Assembly: GCA_026182355.1 (NCBI GenBank)
Contig: JAPFBL010000114.1
Location: 803,501-867,500, forward strand
Direction of reading: 5' to 3'
Source of the DNA: Hermatobates lingyangjiaoensis
Taxonomy: Eukaryota > Arthropoda > Insecta > Hemiptera > Hermatobatidae
DNA length: 64,000 nt
The position numbers and the translations under genes were made by a program. The notes beneath the pieces were generated by a model. That model searched no databases, was not told the origin of the DNA, and saw only the letters and a list, made by a program, of their open reading frames with translations. Shown here in pieces: positions 10,739 through 22,625 of the stretch. Numbering within the stretch: position 1 is the first letter of the stretch; every line of letters starts with the position of its first letter.

Positions 10739-11300
10739 AAGAAGACCAGTTGTTTTACATAAAACATCTTAGTCCTGTTTCTAAATTTCTTACTGTTGTT
10801 TGGGCATTGATGTATATACATATATAATATGTATATCAAACCACAATAGGAAATGAGACACAAAGGCTAGAACTTTCGAAACAGTCTTCCTCAGACTCAA
10901 AACCCAACTGGGTCAGTTGGGTTTTGACTCTCACGAAGACCACTTCGATAGATAAGTCCTTTGAAAGATCTCAGTTCTCCCCCCCCCCCTCCATTTCTTA
11001 TTGCGGTTTGAACATTGATTGTTATTTTATGTGTTAATTGTGAAATCTTCTTATATACATATGTAACATAAAAATGATCAAACCACAATATGAAATGGGG
11101 AAAAAAAGACTAAGATCTCTCAATCTCAACAAGCGGGCGGAGTCAAACGCCCAACTAAAACACAAGATGAAGAAACATCATAGTGAGAAGTTTTTAATCT
11201 TCTTTTCTTATCTCTTTCAGTAGTTTGGACGTTGATTTTTATTTCACTTGTTTATTGTCAAATCTTACAAGTCGTGAGCTTACAAGACTTACAAGTATGT
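10731..11300. mobile_element. cluster of family A elements, inverted pairs
   Basis: A decayed plus copy (10731-10810) is followed by an inverted pair (about 10822-11060) meeting at the self-complementary CCCAACTGGGTCAGTTGGG. A minus copy with a truncated partner follows (about 11069-11290). The cores are mutated: CTCACGA replaces CTGACGA at about 10928. A run of C (10979-10989) interrupts the plus arm. Confidence 0.75.
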
Positions 11301-12340
11301 TTTGACACGAATGATAATGAGTGTATGGCTCTGTTTATGCTTTTTATTTTCGTTTTTGGGTTTCTCTATTCGTCCAGATCAACCTTTTTTTTAAAAATTA
11401 GAAATTGAGGACATGTTGGTATTTTAAGAAGACCAGTAATAGTTGCAATGTTCCTATAACAAAACACAATATAAAACAGCCTTCATTATTAGTTGGAATT
11501 TTTTGCAAAACAGAAATATGTGTTAAAAAAAAAACAAATAATTATACTGCTAATTGAAATCTAATGTCTCTATGACGTTACGTCATTCCTGTTTGCGTAA
11601 TATCTACACTTACAACCGTGTCTAACAGGGCGATGAATGAAAATACATCAGTTCAATGAAATATAAGCCTTGAAGCAGTATTAAGTTAGACTTTACGTCA
11701 TGGACCCTGTTTTCATTGGTTACACTCGTCATTGGTAATAATCCATACATTGTTGTACCTTCTAAGCGATTTCAGTTATTCCTACAATAGTTTTAATTTG
11801 ATAAGCAGCTTTTTTTTTATCACTTTAGTTGATTTTGATGCATTATGTTTGTTTTACGTCAGAGTTCTGGTCACGTCACAGTTTTAAGAACCAATTAATG
11901 TAGTAGGAACAGAGCGTATACGATTTTTTATTAAATCGTGTTTTAAAATAAGACTTTGTGTCAATGTGAAAAGAAATTCAACATTATTATTAACGTTAAC
12001 ATTATTCATAATTGTTAACACTATATTTTTAAAATTATTGCGTTAAACATTTGCAATGTTAATTCTTTTACAGGAGATTTCCTTTATTTAACTATATTTC
12101 CTTACTGTTTATGCATTCTGATTTTACTTATATGTACATATTAGAACGTTGAAGAGAACAGTTATCTATGTACGTTTCGTATATCTTAAAAGTACTACCA
12201 ACTGTCTTCGTCAGTCGAGTGTATCTCAGGGAAGGCCAGTTTCTTTGGTCTAAAGATCCTTCTTTCATTGTTCAATGTCTTCTTGTGCTTTATACACACT
12301 ATTTTATCATGATTATGTTTATAATTCACATCTCGCGATA
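11300..12340. other. AT-rich non-coding stretch
   Basis: No gene seen. A good acceptor (TTCTTTTACAG|GAG near 12073) has no matching donor or open frame. Confidence 0.45.
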
Positions 12341-12344
12341 TATA

Positions 12345-12560
12345 TATAAAAACAAGATTTCCCGTAAACCCGTGAAATAACAATCAATGATCAAACCACA
12401 ATATGAAATGCGAAAAAAAAATATTAAAATCTTTCAACCGTAACAAGCGATCTTCTTCAAAGTTAAAAACCCAACTGAGTTTTGAGTTTTTGACTCTCAC
12501 GAAGACCGGTTGTTAGGGTTGAAAGATCATAGTCTTTTTTCTCCATTTCATGTTGTGAGT
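12345..12560. mobile_element. family A inverted pair
   Basis: The minus arm starts near GTGAAATAACAATCAATGATC and the plus arm ends at GTTGTGAG. They meet at AACCCAACTGAGTTTTGAG. Both cores are damaged; the plus arm has CTCACGA in place of CTGACGA. Confidence 0.75.
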
Positions 12561-12959
12561 TTTCGTAATGTTTTCAAAGTGTTATCTCCTTGGGTTAGGT
12601 ATATAGATGTTTAGAAGGAAGAAGGGGTGAGAGGGGGGAGGGGGAATGTAATAAGCATGTAATATCGAAGTAATACAGCAATATCCTACTTAGTGACGAA
12701 TTCCTTGACATAACAATGTATTTATTATGTATGTTGACATTTATTACAATGTTTTGTCTTCCTAATAACTCCTTTCTCACGATTGATTTTAATATTTTAA
12801 AAAGTTTTTTAATTTGCGCATAACCTATTTTACAATCATTCGTTTTATTTATTTTGATAATTTTATTGAATGAATACAATGTAAGAGTCTTTATTAATAT
12901 TTCAAGTATGATTCCGTTTTGCTAGGCTTGTTTGTTTTTTCCCCCGAATACAATGTAAT

Positions 12960-13260
12960 GAATGAGGTTTGTTGGTTGTCAGTGGAAGAGTTTTCGTTGG
13001 TTACCGCATGTTAAATGGCAAGCCAGTGGGATGGCCTCTGGCTGACTGAAGGTCTACCATGGTGGATATTTAGCTGGCGGTATCTCTATCGCACTAACAG
13101 ATAAGGCTGAGATAACGTGTTTCCCCTATCACTGACTCAGTCCCTTCTCCGCCTCTACGTGCACCCTCTCTGTCTAACTTGCGCGACATTCACAAGGCCG
13201 TCTCCATTCACTTTCTCTTTCTCAATCGCTCCTTCACTTCTTTAACAAGGTAAGTGTTTC
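12960..13260 (+). promoter_or_regulatory. GC-rich island ending in a pyrimidine tract fused to a strong donor
   Basis: Composition rises from about 12980. The last 60 bases are almost pure pyrimidine and end TTTAACAAG|GTAAGTG, with the junction at 13249/13250. This could be the 5' splice site of a first or internal exon. A frame from 13142 is open for about 35 codons. It could also be a recursive splice point with an AAG acceptor. Neither reading is secure. Confidence 0.35.
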
Positions 13261-13613
13261 TACTGCACCTGCACCATTTACCTATAGTCTTCCTGCGCTT
13301 CATACAGCTCTTAATCAACATTATCATCCCATCATCATCATCTAACATTTCGTGTTAGAAACTTCCTTCACATGTTGATCCTCCTCAGTCCAAGTAAACA
13401 CTAACTTCATCACACTAAAAGAAAACACTCCTGTATAATTTGCATAACACTCTGTTATGCTTTGAATGAATATCGTTGTAGTTTTTCTGTGTATTATTTT
13501 TTTTCCTATAGATTAAACTTGAAATATAAGCCTGTATTTACTTAACTGGGATGGGCGAACTTCTAGTGTGGAGGACACATTCAAAAATTGTCCTTTTGAC
13601 AGCATATATATGG

Positions 13614-13812
13614 TATATTAGAATTATTAGTAATAATGTCCTTCATATTTCGTAAAGTTTCTGTAGAGCTCGACCGGTTTCGGATCCGTCTGGTTCCAAT
13701 CTTCAAGAGAAAGTGACTATTTAAGATGGGAACCAGACGGACCCGAAACCAGTCGAGCTCTACAGAAACTTTACGAGGTATGACGGACATTATTACTAAT
13801 TATTCTAATATT
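13614..13812. mobile_element. near-perfect inverted repeat, arms about 90 bp (family H)
   Basis: Arms 13614-13703 and 13723-13812 are reverse complements with few mismatches around a 19-nt loop. Each arm carries a hammerhead-like remnant: TTGAAGA or TTTAAGA, then GAAACC, with GTCGAGCTC following. The initial C of CTGAAGA is lost in both. The high arm identity suggests recent origin or gene conversion. Confidence 0.8.
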
Positions 13813-13845
13813 ACTAACCTCAGTGGAACTAACCCAATAACTATA

Positions 13846-13940
13846 TATATATATATATATATATCAATGATCAAACCACAATAAGAAATGGGAAAACAAG
13901 ATTTCACGTGTTTATGTGAAATCTTTATATATATATGGTA
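13846..13940. mobile_element. internally deleted family A element flanked by (TA)n
   Basis: A (TA)n tract is followed by the outer minus arm (ATCAAACCACAATAAGAAATG), fused directly to the outer plus tail (CACGTGTTTATGTGAAATC) and another TA run. The core is missing. Confidence 0.8.
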
Positions 13941-14765
13941 TAGTTTAGAATATATGTATTTTATTTTAGCGTTGAGTTTACAAATGAGTGAAGTAGAGTG
14001 TAAGAAGCTCTACATTTCTTTTGGTATATTGAGGAAAATTCCAATGCAGCTCTTCAAAAGGACCTAATTTTGGAATATTGCCTTACACTAAAAATGTAGG
14101 TACGGCACCTGCCTTAAGCCATGGTCAAATAATTCGTGATGTGGTGATGAGTTCCTCATCAATCATCATAAAGCACTTGTACTTAACAGTACTCTCGAAC
14201 AAAAGGCACGTATCTTTTTAGCTATCAATGAAAACTGTCAAAGTATTGTCTTATTAAATGTTTTTATAGTTAGGTAGTTATTTTTACATTAAATATTTAT
14301 CCTTTATCATAACATAACATCCTTTATTAATAACCTACTAGATATATTGATAAATATGACATCATTTTCGTCACATGTAGTTTCTGCTTCATAATGTTTA
14401 ATTTTTCTTATTTAAACTGATTGTCGACTTTTTGTATTATTAGTTGTTTAAGGAGTGTGATGCTGTGAAAGGTGAATTCACGTAACCTACTTACTGTTGA
14501 TGCTCAATGAAATAGCCTGGTCATAAATTTACTCAATAAAAAATTACAAAGTAATAAGTAATTCCTAGAATTGATTATTAAAATAACGGGTTGACCTATC
14601 TCTGCACGTTTAGTATGTTATAAAGAAATGAAACGAATTGAAATGCTTTGAATCCTGCTCCATTTGAGTTCATGATGAGTTTTATATTTAAATAATACTT
14701 GATTTGTTTAAAGCATGTTAACAGGATATTAATTCGTTTTATTTGTATTGGAATTTGGTGCAATG
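13941..14765. other. AT-rich non-coding stretch
   Basis: No gene, repeat unit or RNA feature is supportable. Confidence 0.5.
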
Positions 14766-14767
14766 AC

Positions 14768-14880
14768 TCACCATTTCATTTGTTGTATATTTTTGAAACA
14801 AATTTATTATTTCCACGTTTCGGTGGTCTACATTTTACCATATCAAAGTGATTTTTAACACTAATATGTATAATAATACG
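14768..14880 (-). mobile_element. family F element, decayed hammerhead-like end
   Basis: Minus strand has a TGGT/ACCA hairpin followed by CCGAAACGTGG. The first box reads TTTGATA, so the core is broken. Confidence 0.4.
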
Positions 14881-15075
14881 AAAACTATTTAACGATCGTA
14901 TCTAATACTTGAATATAACACTTAATATTATTAAAAGAGAATTTACAAAGTAAAAATCTAAACTGGCATGTTGCAATTTCTGTTATAAGTCAGCACGTGA
15001 GCCTTCAGTTTCTTCTGTGCTGGTGTAATTCCATGATTGTTGTGGGTGGAATTGTCTCATGTGCAGTTTGAATTC

Positions 15076-15115
15076 GTTTGCAGCTAGGCTCCTCTCGATG
15101 CGCCTAGCTGCAAAC
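15076..15115. repeat. perfect 14-bp hairpin
   Basis: Arms GTTTGCAGCTAGGC (15076-15089) and its exact reverse complement (15102-15115) enclose a 12-nt loop. It is not part of any repeat family recognised here. It could be a structured regulatory element; the stem is short for a microRNA precursor. Confidence 0.85.
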
Positions 15116-15725
15116 AGATGTCTGTAGGATTTTTTTTTTATTTGCAGCGTCCACACTTAGAGGCTTTCCAGCTTTTAGTTTAGCGCTGTTCTAGGAGTGG
15201 AAAGTGTGACTCAACTACTATTTCGCACCCATTTTAGCTATGATCAGACCACATTACTTGTATGGTGATACCTATATTCAGTGAAAAATTGACTCTTATA
15301 TTCATAATTTTAGTACTGCGTAGAAAGTGAATTATCATTTTAAAATTCCTCTAATAATAATTAGGAATTGGAGTTAAAGCCCTTAAACAAAGTGGTTGTA
15401 ACATGCTTATCAGTTACATCGGCTATTCACACCAGAGTATATTTAGTGTTATACGATGAATTCGGTCATACTCAAGTTTATTAAGAGTATAGCTAGTTTA
15501 GATCAGGTTTTGAGGCTTTTCACTCATTAGTCTTTAGGTTCCTGTTAATTTAGTAGACCGTAAATTATTCAGTGCTGGGATGGATCTTCGACCTGATATA
15601 TCGTATAGGTGTGATACCAACAATTTCACATCCTCTCCAATATATGGCATATACAAGATTCTACATACGAAACATGCTAAACTCCAGGGCCGTGTTAATA
15701 ACGAACTGTAGATCTCTAGTACCAG

Positions 15726-15960
15726 CGTAAAGCCTGCTAGCCTCTGGGTTAACCTTGACTCCTCTTCTCATTTGATTTGAATTGGAGTGAAATGATTGAT
15801 GAAAGCACAGCAATGCTGAGGATTTCCTCGGTGGACCTTGGTCGGGAGACAGAGGGTGACGCTAATGAGTGGTGAGTCACGCACCTCGTGACGCCCCCAG
15901 CTGGACCAAAGCCAGCCCATTGCACCAACCCCTCCACGTTACCTTCCTAGAGTAAATAAG
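15726..15960. promoter_or_regulatory. GC-rich island with a donor-like site
   Basis: Balanced composition stands out from the surroundings. A plus frame is open for about 38 codons up to GAGTG|GTGAGTC (junction 15871/15872), but no good acceptor precedes it. The minus strand is also open for 62 codons. It could be a conserved element or an exon; I cannot decide. Confidence 0.3.
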
Positions 15961-16109
15961 AAAACCGACTGCTCTGGTTTCAAGGTGAAACCTCCTCTTC
16001 CACTTTGTCAATTCTAATTAATAGTTCTCCTCTAATCACTTGCATCTTTTAAACTTCATACTTTAATATCTTCATACTTGATTTCTATTTTTCATTTTTG
16101 TTCTTTATA

Positions 16110-16215
16110 GTCAGGGTAAACTAGATAATTAAAGATCACCTATTTTGATTCGAAAAGTCTGACACCTGCAGGCGTCGTCCTCATCAGTTAAAATTTTGAG
16201 AACGTTACAGTTGTT
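16110..16215 (-). mobile_element. family G element, partial hammerhead-like end
   Basis: Minus strand has CTGATGA (16181-16187), a GACGCC/GGTGTC hairpin with TGCA loop, and GAAT where GAAA is expected. Confidence 0.45.
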
Positions 16216-17780
16216 GAGTGTTAGTGCTGCCATCTGTATGGTAGGTCAGCAATATACCAACTCAGATTTCACATTAAAAGAAAAATACGCCTTTTGGTTA
16301 TTGATTCATTAGATCTCATGGGCGATGTAATGAAGTAGTTTCTTGATCACCGTTGGGATGACTCTCCTGACGCGATTGCAAGTTCCTTCAATATTGTAGC
16401 CTGTTTTGTTATTATTATTGCTTTGTTTCACGGTTAGTTTGTCATGAGTTTAGCGTGCCTGGGTCTAACTGTAGGGACAGAAGTGTTTTGACTGACAAGA
16501 AGAGCGTGTCAGACTTGTTTCCATTGATACGGACGGCACCCTATCAGGCTGCAATCTTACCCAGGGTACAGTATTCTCCACAATTTAAAATGTAAATACC
16601 AGCTGCATATCAAAAACAAGTACTTACCCTAACCTAATCTACCAAACATTCGTGAAATACTTCCCGTTGTATTTAATATAATGGAAATCAAACAGCTGAC
16701 AATTAATCAAGAAAATGCAAAATTACTGTTTCAGTATATAGTATACATTCCGAGGTAAGAGATAAAAAGTGAACTTTTGTATACTTCCACTAATGAGTGC
16801 ATCTACGCACAAATATTTTGTCGGATGAGGTAGTAACCGAGCACATCGAAGTAAGAGAGAATCTGCATTGACCTTTCGGAGCTGAAAAGTGAGTCTCTCT
16901 ATATACTAAAATATCCATATACAAGAGAAAGTTTAACATATTTAATAATATATATTTTATGAAAATGTTAAGTTAATAACATAGTTTTGTTGTAGAACAG
17001 TATAAGTAATTTACGATTATTGAGCATGTGTTTTCGGAGATGAATGCATTCATTAAATTTTGTTCATGATAAATATTTGTTATATAAGACCATTAAACTG
17101 AATATTATAATTTATTATCAGTATATATGCTGAGTATAATTGAACCCTTTTATTAAATAGTATATTTTTTTTTCTTGACGATGTTTGAGGAGTTGCAAGG
17201 GATGGATTTTATGTTCTATAATGAGGAAAATTATTCGATATACGAGCAAATTTCTGGTGTAGCATGTAATGAATCCACACGTCTCCCTGTGTCTTTTTCA
17301 AAATCACAATCACAATTGTGAACCGTGATTAACTACATATGTGATTGATGACAAAGGTTTCAACTTCTTGCGAGCATAATAAAACTTGATAATTTAAAGT
17401 TTTCTTTACCTTTAAACAAAAAAACCGTAATTCAAATTCATTTCGTAATAACTGAACTTGAGAAGCACACTCAAAAACTGTAAATTCAGGTGAATTCAGA
17501 TAACTTGTAAATTTAGTGAAATTTCGTTTTAAATTCAATTTTTTTTTAATTAATAATAATTTCTGATTGTTAATGTCCAACCATTTAATATTCGACATCA
17601 GTTTTTTATCCAGCTCATTTTAGGGTTATAATGTTAACTGAAAAAAAAATCATTTCATATTTGTTATGTTTTAATGTACCCTATTCGTGATTTTTGATAC
17701 TAAAATGTTAGGAATGACATGCAAGTATTCTATGACATGAAGAGCAGCAATGGCTATGCAGTAAGTGACGTATGACTGAT
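16216..17780. other. AT-rich non-coding stretch
   Basis: No gene is supportable. A balanced-composition patch lies at about 16320-16580, without clear structure. Confidence 0.45.
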
Positions 17781-17783
17781 AAT

Positions 17784-17990
17784 GGCCAGGTCAGACCAGT
17801 GGCATTGTGCTCGCCGGCCGGTAGACTGGTAGACCCGGGGTTCAATTTCCACTGTGGCCCTCGATTTATTCCCACGGTGGAGGAAAATTTAGGCAAAATT
17901 TAGTACTAGCAATGTAGAATGCTGATTGTTTGTTTCACAAAGGGCCAATGTTCTGCCTATGTGTATTCTCTCGTGGGACTGCCACTGCTA
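17784..17990 (+). mobile_element. tRNA-derived SINE (diverged)
   Basis: A tRNA-like head runs from GGCCAGG to TGGCC, with complementary ends. It contains a B-box-like GGGGTTCAATTTCC near 17840. A non-tRNA body follows (from TCCCACGGTGGAGGAAAATT, through CACAAAGGGCCAATG, to CTCTCGTGGGACT). The A box is degraded. RNA polymerase III origin is inferred from family knowledge. Confidence 0.55.
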
Positions 17991-19084
17991 CCTAACCTAG
18001 CCTAACCTAAATATCATTGACAGCTTCCCACTCAAAGGAAGATTGTAAACTGAAAATGCTGTTACCTATTGTAAATTGTTAGTTATTAAATTTGTTCATA
18101 CATGTATTATCAAAACCTCGTATTATTACTATAGGTAGGAGTTAGGTGAGGACAGTCTATTTGGTATGGCTGTGGGTAGATTGTCAAATAGCTTGAAGGC
18201 GTCTCCATAAATGGATATAGTATGCGGGTAATACGGCAGAGCATTAAAAAACATAAGTTATTGTTACCCTCCTTTTTACAAGAAAAGATTATTATCGTAG
18301 GTTTTGAATAGAAGTCGTTTTATTTATGATGCAGCTTTTGTATCGATTACATATATTACTCTTAGTCGGAAGGGGAGCATTTCTGCTGATTATCACCCTT
18401 TAAACAGAGGTAATGACTAGGTGCCCGTGCTCCAGTCTGTTCTCCAGTTTAACATTTCATATTCCTGTCTTTATTGCTTCTTTTCCCTTCCTCTACACTT
18501 TCTTATCTCTCACTCCCCCACCACTTCTCACCTCCTTACCTGTATTTCTTCCCTCCTCTCTTTCATTAACTCCCCATCTGTTATTTTCCCATTTCCTTTA
18601 AATAACCCTAATGTTTCTCCGTTATTTCTTATCTTCTACGATGATACCATCTTATCATTTTCTCCTTCCAGTGAAAATATCTATTCAATATTTCTAGGCA
18701 TCTTACAGTCTGCTATCAAGAAACATTTCTTCCTTTAAACGTTTAGCAGACCGAAGGAATTTCGCATCTATCTTGCCTTAAATGCACTGCATGATCGTCA
18801 AACTAATTCTGAGGTACTTGTAGGGAAGCAGGAACACGATTACAGTTCTTATCATTCCCAGTAAAGATAATCTTACAAAGTATATTCAGATTACAAACTG
18901 ATTTTATGAATACAATAAAATGTAATGACTCTGAGAAAGCAAAAAAATACAGTCTAGTGTTTTTCAATATTATTTATATTGTATCTTTTCATTCAATATG
19001 TTAATGGGTGTGTGAAATGTAAACAGTGTGTTTAAGTGGAGCCATTGTTGGATGTTTTTTTTCTACCTCGCTTTTTACTTGCAG
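17991..19084. other. AT-rich non-coding stretch with a pyrimidine-rich block
   Basis: A C/T-rich tract at about 18420-18620 produces overlapping low-complexity open frames that I do not regard as genes. A strong polypyrimidine tract at 19053-19084 belongs to the acceptor of the microexon that follows. Confidence 0.5.
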
Positions 19085-19098
19085 TTAAAGGAGTTCAG
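19085..19098 (+). CDS. candidate 14-nt microexon
   Basis: A very strong acceptor (TTTTTTTCTACCTCGCTTTT, then ACTTGCAG) ends at 19084. A strong donor (TTCAG|GTAAGG) starts at 19099. Between them lie only 14 nt, TTAAAGGAGTTCAG. Placed after the 734-794 exon it reads Val-Lys-Gly-Val-Gln and hands over in frame to the 32003 exon. Microexons of this size are known in animals, especially in neural transcripts. Use is inferred from the paired splice sites and frame fit. Confidence 0.42.
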
Positions 19099-20690
19099 GT
19101 AAGGATTAAAGAAATAAAATAATTATGCAGAACGAACACATCTGTGATTGTTAACAGGCAATAATGTTTGTTGCAATTTATAAAGGATCAGTAACAGTTG
19201 TTTTCATGATTTTAAATCTCGTCGACGAGAAATAGAGTTATTTAATGCAGAGGGTTGGTGACAGGGCAGTTAACTGAAATACTCGATTGGCACAAGTTAA
19301 CGCTCGTCTCTCTCCCAGTCGAGGGGGTGTTCTCCTTCAGCAACGCTGTCTGACACTTGTCACAACTTGTTCTAAACAGCTTTTAAATCTACCAACTCAA
19401 CCTCCAACTTTGCCTCAAATAATAATCATATTGTTCCCTTAAAATTATCATTAGATTGTTTTATGTTTCACAACCCTTTTAATACAATGAAAGCGGATGG
19501 TTTTACTTTGTTTGTTAAAAACATTTATTACATACTTTTAATGTATTTTCCATGATAGTCATATGGTCTCAGGTACCATATTTCTCTTTTAGAGAAACGC
19601 GGAAATAACTGTGAGTTCGATTTTCCCATGACAAATATAAAGCTTTTGTAATACCATTATAAATATACACCGTCTTATCTTCCTCGCCCCCACCCATTTC
19701 TGCCTGAATACACTGAATGATATTTATCATCGTATATTTCTATCACCTTTTGAGCTGATTATTATCTTCCTAATCGATAAAATCCCATTCTATTTAAAGA
19801 ATCCCCTTAATTTTTTTATTTTCTTAAATTACTATTTGATTCTTAATCAGGTTTTATGCATTATTTTCTCTATTTCTCTAGTTATCATCAGTTTCCTCTG
19901 CCTCTATCTCATCACCTATCCACTATCTACTATCACCTATCAGATGATAGTAGATTAATTAGTCGTTTGTCGACTGGTTGGGCGGTTAGTTGACTGTAGT
20001 TGTTTCAGCTGCTTTGTGTTTCCATATTTTCCTTCTTCTGATTTCCTCAGTTTTAGGCCTCCTTTCTGGTATTTAAGCCCTAAGTTTGTCGACTTTTCTA
20101 CGATGGTTAGGTTAATCTCAATGATAAGTTGTTTACAAAATTAAAGTTAGTTTTGTTACATTGAGAAGTATCTACATATTCCTCCTGCTTAATCTTATCC
20201 AGTCTTGAGATTATTATTGTTTTATAGCATTGTTATTATACATTATCGTAAAGTTATTATTGTCTGGTATTATTATTACTTTATGTTGTCATGATTATTA
20301 TTATTGTAGTCTAATTAAAATAACTTAATGAGGATTATAATGTACCATCCAAGATTATCATTTTAATTTTAATAATTACAAACTCGATTGTCATTTTATA
20401 ATTATGCAATTATTTCATAGAAGTAATAAGGAATTAAATGATCCAAACCATTCAGAAAACTTCAGTTATTTTTTTTTCTCACCAGAAGCTCTCGTGTAAG
20501 CCTTGTGCGCTTTGTGACAGAGATTTAAAATAACATAGATAAATAATACAGATATGCTATTGCATGTATGAAATGAAAACTACCTAAATAGCTTTGGATG
20601 CAGGATGGAATTGTAAAATGTCCGTGCAAATAGCACTCGTGGCCTTTATTTCAAGCAAAGTGTGTAAAAAGCTGGCTGCATTGATGTGTT
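19099..20690. other. intron-like stretch with a GC-richer island
   Basis: A block at about 19230-19400 has balanced composition and contains TGACACTTGTCA, a T-box-like or homeodomain-cofactor-like palindrome. The rest is AT-rich. No gene is supportable. Confidence 0.4.
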
Positions 20691-20694
20691 TTTA

Positions 20695-20880
20695 GTGATG
20701 TAATGTTGAGGTAATTTGGCAGAGAGTATGTTGGTGTTCAGACGCCGGCTCTCGGCGGATGCTTCATATCGGTTATCTCAGGAAGTTCGATTCCATCTCT
20801 GGCGACAAGTCTTTTGTTGGTGATATTCGAGCTAAACATTTACCACCCTCTCTCTCTCTCATCTACTTCCCTCTGTATTT
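20695..20880 (+). mobile_element. possible tRNA-derived SINE or conserved element
   Basis: AAGTTCGATTCC near 20785 resembles a polymerase III B box (one mismatch). The upstream block is GC-rich, but the A box is unclear. A CT repeat follows. It could equally be a conserved non-coding element. Confidence 0.3.
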
Positions 20881-21844
20881 TAAATAGTCGTATCTTCTCA
20901 ACTATTTCGAATCACATGTTCCGCCCAATGCTTTCTTATTGACGTTAAATTTTTCTAAAAATATAAATAGGAAAACATTATCAATAGTTTCAAATCGGAC
21001 TGTTATATTTTACATCGGCTTAAAACAACTCAGGAATAATCTATGAATAAATAGGTGATTCATTCCCTATGTTAGGTGTTCTGGAAGCACTAGCACTGAC
21101 TTAGGCTAGAAATACTTACCAAACGGGAGATAAGTTTTTAGCCATAAATAATAATAGAAAAACATGTTCATAAATAACTTAATACAATTAAGGAAATATT
21201 ATGTTAATTTAACAATATAAATAATATTAATTGATACCAAAAAGAAACACAGAAACATTTCAATTTAGATCTAACTTTAACGACATCTCTAGAAATTTAT
21301 GTTGGCGATCAATGCATTCCCGTAGAGGTTACACCACCAATATACCAGGTCGGGTAGTAGATCTGCACTTTCCCTTTGTTATGTAAATTTGAGATTGACC
21401 CATGGAGTTGTGAGATTTTTTCAAATATTTTGTTGTTAACAAATCCATTGTTTGATTAAGCGGCATTCAAAAATGATTCAACGAACTTACTAAAATAATA
21501 CGACAGAGAGAAAAGACACAAAAGGAAACCCTAAAAACAAATCGTGCTATAAATAAATCCGTATGACACTGACGATAATATAGATCACCTCGACTGAGGT
21601 ATTGTCAGTGGAGAAGTTTCATACTGAATGTACAGTGACATTGCTGTCGAAGAATGGCGACTCATTCATAGCTTAATCGTTTTCTCAAACATTTATTTCG
21701 TACAAGCGATTCTAGATTTCTATAGCTTATTAAGCCGCATAAATCAAGCCCTTATACCAATAAATTAAACTGAATTTTCCAACTGTCAATGATTTCATAA
21801 ATATGCACACCAAAAAAAAAAAAAATTGGAATATAAAAGTTTGA
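20881..21844. other. AT-rich non-coding stretch
   Basis: Nothing is supportable. Confidence 0.5.
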
Positions 21845-22115
21845 GTTGATTTTGCTGGATGTCGAAGGAAAATTGCGACCTGTGTTTTGGGAGGCAGAGG
21901 GAGTGGAGTGCCAATTCATATCCGCCTCTAGACAAACACCTCCTGATTAGGTCTGCGCCAATTTCGCCTCACCCTTCGGCAAACTGTTTTAAATTCATCC
22001 CTTCAAACGCCCTCTGAGCCAGCTGTCGCTTTTACGCCTCAAATACTTTTTCCATTTGTACTCTTCCACTCTTTCTATCGTCCCTATTTTTCTTTACGAG
22101 ATAAAACAGTCATTG
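21845..22115. promoter_or_regulatory. GC-richer island, candidate conserved non-coding element
   Basis: This is an isolated block of balanced composition (from TGTCGAAGGAAAATTGCGAC to about CTTTTACGCCTC and beyond). It has no coding frame and no repeat signature. Function is unknown. Confidence 0.3.
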
Positions 22116-22319
22116 AGGAAACTCAAACGCGTGTCAGAGAAACTACCCTTATAAATTAAAAGAGATTGTAGCACACATCACAAAACACACGCTTCTCCCC
22201 TATGTCGTCTACGTGTCTGTCACTGTCTTTAATTCCCTTTACTGACTCTGTCAATCATTTGATATTCAACTACAATACTATTGTATTTAACATAAAATGA
22301 TTTTTTTTAACCGAAAAAA

Positions 22320-22625
22320 ACGCCAACCTCTAATTTAATTTATTGAATTATATATAAATTAAATGAATATTTTTTAATTAATTTATTTAATTAAAATAAT
22401 ATTTTTTTTTATTAATTTATTTTAAATCACCAATTTAAAAGGTTGTAGTTCATCCAGGCATAAGATATTTTGGAGAGGTTTTCTTTAAATTTTTGTTATA
22501 TTGTATAAAAATACTTTAGATGCTTTGTATTTTAGTACTTCATTCAGGAAGCAGATATTTTGAAGCTGTTTTTATTTAAATTTCTGTTGTATGAAAATAC
22601 TTTAGCTGCTGTGTATTTCAAGTTG
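22320..22625. repeat. TTAATT-rich block and degenerate tandem duplication
   Basis: A run of TTAATT/ATTTAATT motifs (22325-22440) is followed by two diverged copies of a unit of about 87 bp. Each copy contains AGATATTTTG, TTTAAATTT and AAAATACTTTAG in the same order (about 22460-22535 and 22545-22622). Confidence 0.65.

Noticed and set aside
14790..14840. Family F as a functional hammerhead
   Set aside because: The first box reads TTTGATA and helix II is imperfect.
16145..16190. Family G as a functional hammerhead
   Set aside because: GAAT replaces GAAA, and the hairpin is displaced from the box.
17991..18010. Telomere-like (TTAGG)n
   Set aside because: Only about four imperfect units, at the end of a SINE; too short to mean telomeric origin.
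18413..18738. Coding frames in the pyrimidine-rich block
   Set aside because: Low-complexity composition, overlapping open frames and no splice pair.
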